From NCBI GenBank assembly GCA_964459385.1, contig CAYWLG010000004.1, forward strand, positions 62,001-126,000: 64,000 bases of DNA, given 5' to 3'. Both the position numbers and the translations under genes were made by a program. Positions within the stretch are counted from its first letter, which is position 1. Each line of letters opens with the position of its first letter. Shown in pieces: positions 32,305-40,934 of the stretch. The notes below the pieces were generated by a model. It saw only the letters and a list, made by a program, of their open reading frames with translations, had not been told where the DNA came from and searched no databases. The stretch comes from UBA6107 sp964459385. Its GTDB lineage: Bacteria; Chloroflexota; Anaerolineae; Anaerolineales; Anaerolineaceae.

Positions 32305-33435
32305 CTATTCTTTTTCAGGTTGGAGTAGGTAGCGACGAATAAATTCAAGGGTGCGGTTGACAGCCCAGATGGGGCCGTGGGCGGGTGGCCCATTGTAGAT
32401 GCTATTATCTTGTAAACCGGAAGCCGAGTCGATCAAATTGATTTCGAGATGGCATTCCTGTTCAACTTGATAATACTTTACCAAAACTTGAAGTGAATTG
32501 CTACTCGTTGCGGTTTCTTGGGGGTGAGCGTTTTCATGCAGGGTAATGAAAGAATCGGGCAGAGAATGGATCTCTGCTGGCCAAAGCCCCTGCAGGTCAG
32601 AGCAAAAGATCTCGACCTTTTTATTTTTGGCTATGGCAGTTTGATTCAGTGCCTGAAGCTGGGTGGTTTCATCGGCACCATAGATGGCCTGCGGAAACAG
32701 ACTGAGTATCCTGGCCTCGACCGGGGCGATCATTTGATCGGCTTCTGCGATGGAATTGGCCTTGGCCGTGATACGGGCATCCACCACACCTGGATGTGCC
32801 AGCAGCCCAACTGTGGGGTTGGTCAGTTTTTCGAGGTCACCGATGGCTTCATCGACGACAGATTCGCCCATGCCGGCGATATGCAGTACACGTGCCTTGA
32901 TAATACCGTGCAGGTTGTATTTGCCTTTGAGATAAGGCAGCACGGCCGTTTCGGTGAGGGTTTCCATCTCACGGGGAACCCCGGGCAGGCTGATCAAGAC
33001 TTTGTTATCCACTTCAAAATAGAAGGCCGGAGCGGTGCCAACCGGGTTTTGGATCACCTGCGCCCCGTGGGGCAGGTAGGCCTGGCGGCGATTGTTGGGC
33101 GAGGCAACCACATTCCGTTTTATGAAGCGTGCTTCGATGACTTCCCAGAGTTCTGGGTGAAAGTCTGAAGCCACGTTGAAGGCCAGCGCAACCGCATCAC
33201 GGGTGGGGTCATCCACGGTGGGGCCGAGACCGCCGGTGGTGATGACGATATCGGCGCGATTAAAAGATTCCTGGATGATCCTGGCGATTCTTTCGGCGTT
33301 ATCACCGACGGTTGTGGTGCGAAAGATTTCCACCCCAATATCGCGCAGTTGCCGGGTGAGATAGCGGGTATTGGTGTCTTGAATCTCACCCAAAAGTAAT
33401 TCGGTACCGATGGTAATGATCTCAGCAGAAGGCAT
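32305..33435 (-). CDS. CinA-like protein with a degenerate C-terminal domain
   Basis: 376 residues. The first ~250 are the MoCF-like CinA domain: EIITIGTELLLGEIQDTNTR, VITTGGLGPTVDDPTRDAV, PGVPREMETL. This part hydrolyses ADP-ribose and related compounds in known CinA proteins. The C-terminal ~115 residues lie where the PncC nicotinamide-mononucleotide deamidase belongs, but the TAESCTGG active-site motif is absent, so deamidation is not expected. Start chosen at 33435, with GGAG upstream; a TTG at 33459 is possible. First gene of the cinA-amidohydrolase-glgA-malQ run. Confidence 0.85.
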   Translation of the reverse strand: MPSAEIITIGTELLLGEIQDTNTRYLTRQLRDIGVEIFRTTTVGDNAERIARIIQESFNRADIVITTGGLGPTVDDPTRDAVALAFNVASDFHPELWEVIEARFIKRNVVASPNNRRQAYLPHGAQVIQNPVGTAPAFYFEVDNKVLISLPGVPREMETLTETAVLPYLKGKYNLHGIIKARVLHIAGMGESVVDEAIGDLEKLTNPTVGLLAHPGVVDARITAKANSIAEADQMIAPVEARILSLFPQAIYGADETTQLQALNQTAIAKNKKVEIFCSDLQGLWPAEIHSLPDSFITLHENAHPQETATSSNSLQVLVKYYQVEQECHLEINLIDSASGLQDNSIYNGPPAHGPIWAVNRTLEFIRRYLLQPEKE

Positions 33436-33480
33436 TTCTTCGCTCTCCGAGCAGGACAATTTGCGACATATTAAATTTTG

Positions 33481-33508
33481 ATTTTAACATGAAACAAGAA
33501 AATAACAA
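33481..33508 (-). promoter_or_regulatory. Promoter of the cinA-led operon
   Basis: Minus-strand TTGTTA (33503-33508), 16-base spacer, TAAAAT (33481-33486), about 45 bases before the cinA start and back to back with yraN. Confidence 0.5.
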
Positions 33509-33538
33509 GTTGAGGTAGAATCTGCTCAGGAGTTTTTC

Positions 33539-33913
33539 ATGGCCAAGATCGAAAAGAGCAAGTATCGGCAGATACTAGGTGCCTGGGGTGAATCCAGGGC
33601 GGCTGATTTTTTGCAGCAACAGGGACTAACCCTTCTCGGAAAAAACTTTCGCACCGCTGCTGGCGAAATTGATCTGATCGCGCAGGATGGTGATGAACTG
33701 GTTTTTGTAGAGGTGAAGACCCGCTCCAGTGCAGATTTTGGCTACCCTGAAGAAGCAGTAACCGAAACAAAGATCGAGCACTTGCTTGAAGTCAGTGAGT
33801 CTTATTTGCTTGAGCATCTTGAGGTACAGAGCTGGCGTCTGGACGTGGTCGCCATTCAGGGGAAGCCCGGTGAGGATGCCCCTGAGATCGAGTGGTTTAA
33901 AGATGTCAGATAA
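33539..33913 (+). CDS. yraN: YraN family (UPF0102) nuclease-like protein
   Basis: 124 residues. The restriction-endonuclease-like core is visible as GAWGESRAADFLQQQG, FRTAAGEIDLIAQDGDELVF and VEVKTRSSADFG, with the E...D...ExK residues of a PD-(D/E)XK fold. The precise role in DNA metabolism is not settled. AGGAG lies six bases before the ATG. The stop overlaps miaA by 11 bases. Confidence 0.9.
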   Translation: MAKIEKSKYRQILGAWGESRAADFLQQQGLTLLGKNFRTAAGEIDLIAQDGDELVFVEVKTRSSADFGYPEEAVTETKIEHLLEVSESYLLEHLEVQSWRLDVVAIQGKPGEDAPEIEWFKDVR

Positions 33914-34829
33914 ACCCTGGGTGATCGTGATCGTTGGTCCGACCGCGGTAGGTAAAACGGAACTGGCCATTCATCTGGCGCAGCGTGTGGGTGGGGAGAT
34001 TCTTTCGGCGGATTCGCGCCTCTTTTATCGCGGCATGGATATTGGCACGGCCAAACCCAGCATCGCGGAACAGAAGATCGTGCCGCATCATCTGATTGAT
34101 GTTGCTGACCCCAGCGAAGTTTGGTCACTTTCTACGTTCCAAAAAGAGGCTTACCGTTTGATCGACGAGATCGTAGCTCGGGCAAAAACACCTTTTTTGG
34201 TGGGGGGAACCGGCCAGTATGTGCGTTCAATTGTGGAGGGATGGGAAATTCCGCATAAAGAGCCCGACCACAGCGTCCGTGATGTTCTTGAAAAAATTGG
34301 CAGCGAGATCGGCGCCGAAGGTCTTTACCAGAAGCTGCAAATTCTCGACTCTGAGGCGGCCGCCTCGATCGAGTATCAAAACATGCGCCGCACGATTCGC
34401 GCGCTTGAGGTGATCTTGACCACTGGCGAGAAGTTCTCTGCTCAAAGGCGGAAAGGGGAGCCCAAATACCGTTTTTGGCTGGTGGGGTTGACGCGTCCAC
34501 GCCCGGAGTTGTACCAGCGCATTGATGAGCGCATTGATGCGATGTTTGCCTCTGGTCTGGTGGCAGAAATCGAGGCCCTGCTAAAAGCAGGTATTTCCAT
34601 CAATAACCCGAACCTGTCTGCCATTGGATACCGTGAAGTTTGCCAGTATTTGCGGGGGGAGATCAGCCTGGGCGAGGCCAAGGTGCTCATGAAGCGCAAA
34701 ACAAGAGAGTTCGTGCGCCGTCAGGCCAACTGGTTCAAGCCGGATGACTCCTCGATTCACTGGTATTCAATGGACGATCAGGCCGAAAATCGAATATTTG
34801 AAGATTTGCGCATAGCCAGGATAATCTAA
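33903..34829 (+). CDS. miaA: tRNA dimethylallyltransferase
   Basis: 308 residues, normal for the family. P-loop VGPTAVGKTELAIHLA, DSRLFYRGMDIGTAKPS, PHHLIDVADP, LVGGTGQYVRSIVEGW and NMRRTIRALE are all present, with the C-terminal IGYREVCQYLRGE and KRKTREFVRRQANWFK. It adds the dimethylallyl group to A37 of tRNAs reading U-starting codons, using the product of the IDI/prenyl branch. I start at MSDKPWVI (33903); a longer frame from 33786 only reads through yraN. Confidence 0.95.
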   Translation: MSDKPWVIVIVGPTAVGKTELAIHLAQRVGGEILSADSRLFYRGMDIGTAKPSIAEQKIVPHHLIDVADPSEVWSLSTFQKEAYRLIDEIVARAKTPFLVGGTGQYVRSIVEGWEIPHKEPDHSVRDVLEKIGSEIGAEGLYQKLQILDSEAAASIEYQNMRRTIRALEVILTTGEKFSAQRRKGEPKYRFWLVGLTRPRPELYQRIDERIDAMFASGLVAEIEALLKAGISINNPNLSAIGYREVCQYLRGEISLGEAKVLMKRKTREFVRRQANWFKPDDSSIHWYSMDDQAENRIFEDLRIARII

Positions 34830-34850
34830 TTACTCAATTGGGGTTAAGAA

Positions 34851-34883
34851 AAACGAGAGAGCCAATTTTTGACTCTCTCGTTT
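34851..34883. terminator. Bidirectional terminator between miaA and ftsH
   Basis: Perfect 11-bp stem AAACGAGAGAG / CTCTCTCGTTT with an 11-base loop between converging genes, four bases from the ftsH stop. Confidence 0.85.
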
Positions 34884-34886
34884 AAG

Positions 34887-36752
34887 TTAATTCGCATTAA
34901 GTTCCGGCGTTGGCGGGCGATGCGGCACTGGGGGCGGGAAGATGGCTTCGAAATCCTCACGAGAGAGGGTTTCCACTTCCAGCAGTTTCTGGGCCACAGC
35001 ATCCAATCTGTCACGATATTGGCGCAGAATGGCACGAGCCGAATCGTAGGCACTGGTGATGAGGGCGCGTACTTCGCGGTCAATAGTTTCGGCGACTTCT
35101 TCAGAATAATCGCGTTGTTCTGAGATCTCGCGACCCAGGAAGATCAATTCTTCTTTTTGACCGTAGACCATCGGGCCGAGTTCTGTGCTCATACCCAGAC
35201 GGGTGACCATAGTGCGTGCCAGTTTGGTGACACGTTCGATGTCGTTGGATGCGCCTGAGGTGATATCGTCAAAGACGATCTCTTCGGCAGCGCGGCCGCC
35301 CAACAACCCCACCATGTCAGCCACCAGCTTCTTGCGCGGCATCAGGGTCATGTCTTCCACGGGCAGGGCCAGGGTGTAGCCACCGGCCATTCCACGTGCG
35401 ATGATGGAAACTTTGTGCACGGGGTCGGATTCAGCCAGAGCGTTCATTACCACAGCGTGACCGGCTTCGTGGTAAGCCACGATGCGTTTTTCTTCGGCAG
35501 TAATCAGGCGGCTTTTACGCTCAGGGCCGGCGATGACACGTTCGATGGATTCTTCAAATTCAGATTGACCGATGCTGGTTTTGTTGCGGCGGGCGGCCAG
35601 AATGGCAGCTTCGTTGACCAGGTTTTCGAGATCGGCTCCCACAAATCCGGGGGTGGATTTGGCCACCACGGCGAGATCTACTTCGGGAGCAATGGGTTTG
35701 CCTTTGATATGTACTTTGAGAATGGCCTCGCGTCCCTTTACATCGGGGCGATCCAACACTACACGGCGGTCAAAACGACCGGGGCGCAGCAAAGCTGGGT
35801 CGAGAATGTCAGGACGGTTGGTCGCTGCCATAATGATGATGTTGGTATCGGTATCGAAACCGTCCATTTCAACCAGCATCTGGTTCAAGGTTTGCTCACG
35901 CTCGTCATGGCTGCCGCCAAGACCGGCGCCGCGCTGGCGTCCCACTGCATCGATTTCATCCACGAAGATGATACAGGGGCTGTTGCGCTTGGCCTGATCG
36001 AACAGATCACGCACACGGCTGGCGCCTACGCCGACGAACATTTCTACGAACTCAGAGCCTGAGATCGAGAAGAAGGGTACCCCGGCTTCACCTGAAACGG
36101 CTTTTGCCAGCAGGGTCTTGCCTGTTCCAGGAGGGCCAACCAACAGAACGCCTTTAGGAATGCGGGCACCCAGGGCGATGAACTTTTGCGGTTCACGCAA
36201 AAATTCCACTACTTCTTTGAGCTCTTCTTTTGATTCGTCCACACCGGCAACATCAGCAAACGTCACGGTGGGGTGATCGCCAGAGAACATGCGGGCACGC
36301 GATTTTCCGAAGGCCATGGCGGCGTTGTTGCTGCCCTGTGCCTGACGGAAGATAAAGAAGAAGGCAATGCCAAGAATCAAGAACGGCAGGAAATAGAAGA
36401 GGGCATTGAGAATGCTGACCCACTGGCTGGGGGGTTTGACCTCAATACTAATGCCGTTATCCGGGGATAACTCAGTAGGGGTGACACCCAGCGCGACTAA
36501 TTGATCTACCAATGTGCTGTTTGATTCTTTGGTGGAAGTTTTTTCAGTCAGGCCATCTTTTAAGAGGATGGTCAACTTATCTTCTTCAACAGTAATTTTT
36601 GATACATTCCCTTTTTCAACTTCGCTGGCAACCTGGTTGATGGTCAAAACAGTATCTGAGCCGTTTGCGTTGTTCAGCCCAAATACGATCATCGCAATAA
36701 TTGCCACGAAAAGCAGGAAATATACGATATAAGATTGTGTACGGGAATTCAC
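34887..36752 (-). CDS. ftsH: ATP-dependent zinc metalloprotease FtsH
   Basis: 621 residues. Two N-terminal membrane helices (about 8-24 and 113-135) flank a short outside domain. The AAA+ domain has Walker A GPPGTGKTLLAKAV, Walker B IIFVDEIDAVGRQRGAG and the SRH NRPDILDPALLRPGRFDRRV; the protease has the zinc site HEAGHAVV with the third ligand in ASNDIERVT. It degrades membrane and regulatory proteins. Start codon GTG with GGAGG upstream. Confidence 0.97.
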   Translation of the reverse strand: MNSRTQSYIVYFLLFVAIIAMIVFGLNNANGSDTVLTINQVASEVEKGNVSKITVEEDKLTILLKDGLTEKTSTKESNSTLVDQLVALGVTPTELSPDNGISIEVKPPSQWVSILNALFYFLPFLILGIAFFFIFRQAQGSNNAAMAFGKSRARMFSGDHPTVTFADVAGVDESKEELKEVVEFLREPQKFIALGARIPKGVLLVGPPGTGKTLLAKAVSGEAGVPFFSISGSEFVEMFVGVGASRVRDLFDQAKRNSPCIIFVDEIDAVGRQRGAGLGGSHDEREQTLNQMLVEMDGFDTDTNIIIMAATNRPDILDPALLRPGRFDRRVVLDRPDVKGREAILKVHIKGKPIAPEVDLAVVAKSTPGFVGADLENLVNEAAILAARRNKTSIGQSEFEESIERVIAGPERKSRLITAEEKRIVAYHEAGHAVVMNALAESDPVHKVSIIARGMAGGYTLALPVEDMTLMPRKKLVADMVGLLGGRAAEEIVFDDITSGASNDIERVTKLARTMVTRLGMSTELGPMVYGQKEELIFLGREISEQRDYSEEVAETIDREVRALITSAYDSARAILRQYRDRLDAVAQKLLEVETLSREDFEAIFPPPVPHRPPTPELNAN

Positions 36753-36798
36753 TTATAATCCTCCACACTGGGTCAAAATTTCTAACCCTGTTCTCAAA

Positions 36799-36807
36799 AT
36801 TATACCA
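36799..36807 (-). promoter_or_regulatory. Extended -10 promoter of ftsH
   Basis: Minus-strand TGGTATAAT about 47 bases before the ftsH start. No matching -35 hexamer is seen, as expected for an extended -10 promoter. Confidence 0.5.
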
Positions 36808-36892
36808 ATCTATACAGCCCTATACCAGCAATTGCAAGAGTTTGGCGGGAAGATTAACAAATTTCTTATAGGTTTTATCTAAATTATTCAAT

Positions 36893-38089
36893 TTAGCCAG
36901 TTTTTGAGAGCAACTGCAAATTCTTCTTGATCTGGCGAATGTGATTTTGGTCGTGGATCAGAATAAATTTCACAAGTTCTCCCAATCGGGTCGGCCCAAA
37001 AACGGAATGGTTCACTGTGCGCTCCAGATCGGCTTTTTTAAGGGATGTGATCAATTGGATCAGAGATTTTCTGGCTGTAAAATACTTTTCCAGGGCCTCT
37101 TCCAACCGATCATTGCGGTAATTGCGTTGTTCCGCCCAGGCATCTGTATCAATAGCCGGGATGAACTTTACTGTATTACTTAAAATAGACTCGAATCTGG
37201 GCAAATTTACTTCAGCATCTACATCGCGTAAGTGGCTGATCACTTCTTGAATGCTCCACTCATTTTTTTGCGGTCGCAGCGACACCAGTTTTGGATCGCA
37301 TTGTTTGAGGATGGTATCGAGGGCCGCCGGGGTGGCACGTAACATCGCCAGCAAAGAATCTACCTCAGAAAAGTTGAGCGAAAATTCTTGCCGGCTCACG
37401 TCGTTATCGATCCAGGCCAAACAATCTTCAAAGCTGCCAAATGGAATTGAGTTATCTTCAGCCGCTTTTTCTGACAAATAGAAGGTTTTTATTCCCAAAG
37501 CCGCTGCGGGGGCTATATCATCAGAAAAACTATTGCCGATCATCACCACAGGGCCTTCGGACCAGCCCAATTGAGCCAGAATTTCGGCAAAGTAGGCCGG
37601 GTTGGGTTTGGCAAAGTGAAAAGACTCATAGGCGGTGATCAATGCGAACGGGTATCGATTTAGCTCGCCCCATTCCAGCCGCGAAAGCATGGCGCTTTTG
37701 GGGAAAAGTGGGTTTGTGGCCACTGCAAGCGTATAGCCTTTATCCAGACAGGCTTTCACAAAGGAAATCGCCTCTGGTCGGGCGCCCGTGATCGATTTCA
37801 AAGATTGAAAATCAGTGTCATAAAACCGGTTCAGGGTAGTTAAAGTTTCTTCCTGGTTCAACCCTAATTCAGAGTAAAAATGCTTGGCAAAGCTCATCTC
37901 CAGCGTGGAGCGGAAATCGTTATTCTTGATCATGTCATCGGTGGATTTCATCAACTGACCAAGCATTTGTTTCGGGTTCACTTTGTCGGCCAGCGTGGCG
38001 CCAAGCAGCTTGAAGTAAGCGGGCATAAATTGATCGAATGGATTCGACAGCAGCGTGTCATCCATATCAATGAGGACGGTAATGTTCAC
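36893..38089 (-). CDS. HAD-family hydrolase fused to a DinB-like domain
   Basis: 398 residues. Residues 1-225 are a complete HAD phosphatase: D8-x-D10-x-T12 (LIDMDDTLLS), ATNPLFPKSA, K161 (FAKPNPAYF) and IGNSFSDDIAPA. Residues 243-390 are a four-helix DinB/YfiT-like domain with the metal histidines H286 (VISHLRDVD), H379 and H383 (IHDQNHIRQI). DinB-like proteins are often thiol-dependent transferases. The fusion suggests a linked two-step reaction, but no substrate is evident. It overlaps the cysteine-rich gene upstream by four bases (ATGA). Confidence 0.87.
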   Translation of the reverse strand: MNITVLIDMDDTLLSNPFDQFMPAYFKLLGATLADKVNPKQMLGQLMKSTDDMIKNNDFRSTLEMSFAKHFYSELGLNQEETLTTLNRFYDTDFQSLKSITGARPEAISFVKACLDKGYTLAVATNPLFPKSAMLSRLEWGELNRYPFALITAYESFHFAKPNPAYFAEILAQLGWSEGPVVMIGNSFSDDIAPAAALGIKTFYLSEKAAEDNSIPFGSFEDCLAWIDNDVSRQEFSLNFSEVDSLLAMLRATPAALDTILKQCDPKLVSLRPQKNEWSIQEVISHLRDVDAEVNLPRFESILSNTVKFIPAIDTDAWAEQRNYRNDRLEEALEKYFTARKSLIQLITSLKKADLERTVNHSVFGPTRLGELVKFILIHDQNHIRQIKKNLQLLSKTG

Positions 38090-38421
38090 TTGTTCAATTC
38101 TCCAAAAATTTCAGAAAGGGGGTGACAAATTCCACAGCCAATTTTGGGTTCTTTAACCGTTTGTTGTGCTTTGGTGCAAAAGGCAGTGACGGTCACCTGG
38201 CGTTTACCCACCAAAAAAGGCTTTTTTACCACCGGGGTTAGCTCGATGTGCGGGCAGGCATTGGCCAGTTTGATGCCCGGAACCGGGCAGGTGGCGCACA
38301 GATCTGGCGTCCACTTTTGTGAGCCGCTCTGATTACCGAGCAAGCGGCATTCTTCATGGTTTTTACCGCGATAGTAATCGCCATAAAAGTAAGGGCATTC
38401 TTTTCCTGCAGGTGTTTTCAT
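38086..38421 (-). CDS. Cysteine-rich conserved-looking small protein
   Basis: 111 residues with eight cysteines: C9, C25, C42-x2-C45, C56, C82 and C96-x2-C99. The two CxxC knuckles (DLCATCPVPG and IGCGICHPLS) and the CPH/CHP neighbours suggest a zinc or iron-sulfur site. No signal peptide or membrane segment. I do not recognise the family. It overlaps the HAD-DinB start, so the two are translated together. It begins 22 bases past the efp terminator, with only a weak GGAT ribosome site. Confidence 0.8.
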   Translation of the reverse strand: MKTPAGKECPYFYGDYYRGKNHEECRLLGNQSGSQKWTPDLCATCPVPGIKLANACPHIELTPVVKKPFLVGKRQVTVTAFCTKAQQTVKEPKIGCGICHPLSEIFGELNK

Positions 38422-38443
38422 AATTTTTTATCCATATAACAAA

Positions 38444-38463
38444 CTGTCCCCGTGAGGGGACAG
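38444..38463 (-). terminator. Terminator after efp
   Basis: Perfect 8-bp GC-rich stem CTGTCCCC / GGGGACAG with a GTGA loop; on the minus strand it is followed by TTTGTTAT, a modest U tract. Confidence 0.65.
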
Positions 38464-38485
38464 GGTTGAAGCGTTAGGAGTGGTT

Positions 38486-39043
38486 TTATACTCGAGTAAC
38501 GTATTCCCCAGTACGGGTATCCACGCGAATTTTATCACCAGTGACAACGAAATAGGGGACGTTCACTTCGAGCCCGGTTTCGGTCTGTACCTTTTTGGTC
38601 ACGCCGGTCGCCGTATCGCCTTTGACGGCAGGTTCGGCATAGGTGACGTCCAGATCAACGGTAGTGGGGAGTTCAATGTCAAGCGGTTCACTTTCGAAAA
38701 AGGTTAGCTTTACTTCCATTTCGCCTTTCAAGAACCCGGCGTATTCACCGATGATCGAGGCGGGGATGGCAGGTTGCTCATAAGTTTCAACATCCATAAA
38801 GTAAAAAAGTTCGCCATCGCTGTACAGGTACTGAGCATTATGGAAGTCGAGGCGCACATCCTTGACACGCTCGCCAGAGGTGAAGGTTTTTTCGAGGGTC
38901 GCCCCACGGCGCAGATCGCGTGCTTTGATCTTGATCGTGGCATTGCCGCGTCCGGGTTTATTGAAGGAATACTCCAAAACGCGGAAGAGGTTCCCGTCGA
39001 GTTCAAAAATCACACCTTTGCGAAGGTCATTAACGTCAATCAT
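38486..39043 (-). CDS. efp: Elongation factor P
   Basis: 185 residues, three OB-like domains: the KOW-like N-terminal region (GVIFELDGNLFRVLEYSF), the middle region (TLEKTFTSGERVKDVRLD) and the C-terminal signature (VPYFVVTGDKIRVDTRTGEY). It rescues ribosomes stalled at polyproline. The loop tip that is modified in other bacteria reads NKPGRGNA, with arginine at residue 32 instead of lysine. It has a strong promoter of its own and a terminator. Confidence 0.95.
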   Translation of the reverse strand: MIDVNDLRKGVIFELDGNLFRVLEYSFNKPGRGNATIKIKARDLRRGATLEKTFTSGERVKDVRLDFHNAQYLYSDGELFYFMDVETYEQPAIPASIIGEYAGFLKGEMEVKLTFFESEPLDIELPTTVDLDVTYAEPAVKGDTATGVTKKVQTETGLEVNVPYFVVTGDKIRVDTRTGEYVTRV

Positions 39044-39080
39044 ATGAATACCTTTCTGAGTTCACAATTTAACCGGATGA

Positions 39081-39109
39081 ATTATAGCCCAGTGATTGCG
39101 GACTGACAA
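39081..39109 (-). promoter_or_regulatory. Promoter of efp
   Basis: Minus-strand TTGTCA (39104-39109), 17-base spacer, TATAAT (39081-39086), about 37 bases before the ATG. Confidence 0.75.
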
Positions 39110-39132
39110 GGAAGGTTTTTTAACGAAAAATA

Positions 39133-39945
39133 CTAGTTGATCTTCTTTTTATCGCGGTATTTTAGCAAAATTGGGCCGACCAGATCAATTGCCCATGAAA
39201 AGAGCGGTTCGAGAAAGACAGAAAGAGCCACGTAAAAAGGGATATACAGGTACCTGCGTGGGCGCTGAATCAACGACCAAACCCCTTTGCCGACCAAATC
39301 GGAGCTCACAGCCATCTTCTCAGCTGGTATGCGCCCGCCGTTTTCATATTCTTCTGAGCGGTCAAAGAACTCTGTTTTTACCGGGCCGGGCCGCACCACA
39401 GAGATGGATACCTGTGTGCCGCGCAGTTCTCGATAGACGCTCTTGGTAAAATTGTCGATATAGACTTTGGAAGCGGAGTAAAGCGTAACGCCCTGCTCGG
39501 GCAGCTTGCCGATGATTGAACCAATATTGATGATCCGTGCTTTGGGCTTTTGCAGCATCATGGGCAATAAAAGCAAGGTCAGGTGAGTAACGCTTTCAAT
39601 GTTCAGTTGGATCATTTCTTTGGCCAGCCCCCAGGGCATTTGGTTGAAAAAGCCATACCAGCCGATGCCGGCGTTATTCACCAAAATATCTGGCACTCCA
39701 ACTTGCTCCACAACCGTTTGAACCAATCTGGCTCGCTCTGTTTCGTTTGAGAGATCGGCGGTAAAAACAAAGGCTTTCCCGCCTGCATGACGAATCGATT
39801 CAGCAACCTTTTCCAACTTTTCAAGGCGTCTGGCCACGAGCACAACTGTGATGCTATGACCGGATAACACTTTTGCCGTGCTGGCACCGATGCCACTGGA
39901 TGCCCCAGTGATCAATGCAACTTTGTTGTTCCAATAATTTTCCAT
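39133..39945 (-). CDS. Short-chain dehydrogenase with a C-terminal hydrophobic segment
   Basis: 270 residues. NAD(P) motif ITGASSGIGASTAKVL, NNAG in VPDILVNNAGIGWYG, and the catalytic Ser...YxxxK in IGSIIGKLPEQGVTLYSASK. A hydrophobic C-terminal stretch (YIPFYVALSVFLEPLFSWAI) followed by lysines could anchor it in the membrane, as in lipid-active reductases. It starts two bases after the NAD-epimerase stop with no ribosome site of its own, so translation is coupled. Confidence 0.88.
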   Translation of the reverse strand: MENYWNNKVALITGASSGIGASTAKVLSGHSITVVLVARRLEKLEKVAESIRHAGGKAFVFTADLSNETERARLVQTVVEQVGVPDILVNNAGIGWYGFFNQMPWGLAKEMIQLNIESVTHLTLLLLPMMLQKPKARIINIGSIIGKLPEQGVTLYSASKVYIDNFTKSVYRELRGTQVSISVVRPGPVKTEFFDRSEEYENGGRIPAEKMAVSSDLVGKGVWSLIQRPRRYLYIPFYVALSVFLEPLFSWAIDLVGPILLKYRDKKKIN

Positions 39946-39947
39946 AT

Positions 39948-40934
39948 TTATTTTTTAAGGGTCTTTTTTTCTTGCCACCAGACGATGGTATCGTGCAAGG
40001 TATCACGTAAAGAGCGGGGATGATACCCAAGCACAGTTTGCGCTTTTTGATTGTCAATTACCGCGTTTGAATGCAGCGTTTCAATGCTGTAGGTTGTGAA
40101 GCGGGGTTTTTCATGTACCAGGTTGTAATAGAGTTGAGTAATATGAGCGGTAAACATGGCGATGCGGGTAGGAATTTGAATGAAAGAGGATTTCAAGTTC
40201 ATCAATTCTTTTACCATGCGCCAAATATCGACTACCCTTACCAGTTCGCCCGAAAGAATGTAGATCTGACCGATCTGGCCGCGATCACGGGCAGAGATCA
40301 TGCCCTGAACTACATCACGAACGTCAACAAAATCATAATTGCCTTCGATCAAGAAATCTACCTTGTGAACCATCCACTCCTGGATCAAGATGCCCAGTTC
40401 AGAATTTTTATAATCGTAAGGTCCGATCACACCGGTGGGGCAAACGATCACGGCCGGCAATCCCAGCTTGGATTCAGCCAGAACGGCCAGGGTGGCCTCG
40501 GCTTTGGAGCGATCGTAAGCAGCGATGGCCGATTCGGGGTCAATGGGGATATCTTCGTTGATCACAATACCATGCGGAACCCGTTTGAAGGCGTGAATTG
40601 AACTGGTATAGACAAACCGTTTGATATTCGCCTGGCGGGCTGCTTTGACGATATTTTTTGTGCCGTCCACGTTGACATGATGAACCATTTCATCTTTTCC
40701 GGGCATGATCGAGATGATCCCTGCCAAATGAAAGACGTTTTCAATCCCATTCATGGCGTTGGTAATGGAATCGAGGTCAAGGATGTTGCCCTCGAAGATC
40801 TCTACATCCAGCCCTTCCAGCGGCGACAGGTCTTCACCTGTGAGCACAAAAGCCCTGACTTTTTCGCCTCTTTTTAACAATTCTTTCACGAGCACATTGC
40901 CGATATGACCCGTTGCACCAGTCACCAGGTTCAT
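39948..40934 (-). CDS. NAD-dependent epimerase/dehydratase family protein
   Basis: 328 residues of the extended SDR family. Dinucleotide motif VTGATGHIGNVLVKELLKRG, acidic residue after strand 2-3 (VEIFEGNILD), and catalytic AAYDRSKAEATLAVL. It resembles dihydroflavonol-reductase or sterol-dehydrogenase type SDRs more than sugar epimerases. Second gene of the tetR operon; its ATG overlaps the tetR stop by four bases. Confidence 0.87.
   Translation of the reverse strand: MNLVTGATGHIGNVLVKELLKRGEKVRAFVLTGEDLSPLEGLDVEIFEGNILDLDSITNAMNGIENVFHLAGIISIMPGKDEMVHHVNVDGTKNIVKAARQANIKRFVYTSSIHAFKRVPHGIVINEDIPIDPESAIAAYDRSKAEATLAVLAESKLGLPAVIVCPTGVIGPYDYKNSELGILIQEWMVHKVDFLIEGNYDFVDVRDVVQGMISARDRGQIGQIYILSGELVRVVDIWRMVKELMNLKSSFIQIPTRIAMFTAHITQLYYNLVHEKPRFTTYSIETLHSNAVIDNQKAQTVLGYHPRSLRDTLHDTIVWWQEKKTLKK

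Noticed and set aside
33786..33902. Longer miaA start inside yraN
   Set aside because: The extension is a read of yraN in another frame; the MiaA family starts next to the P-loop at MSDKPWVI.
35415..36062. A 215-codon open frame antisense to ftsH
   Set aside because: It mirrors conserved FtsH sequence, and its composition is that of a shadow frame.
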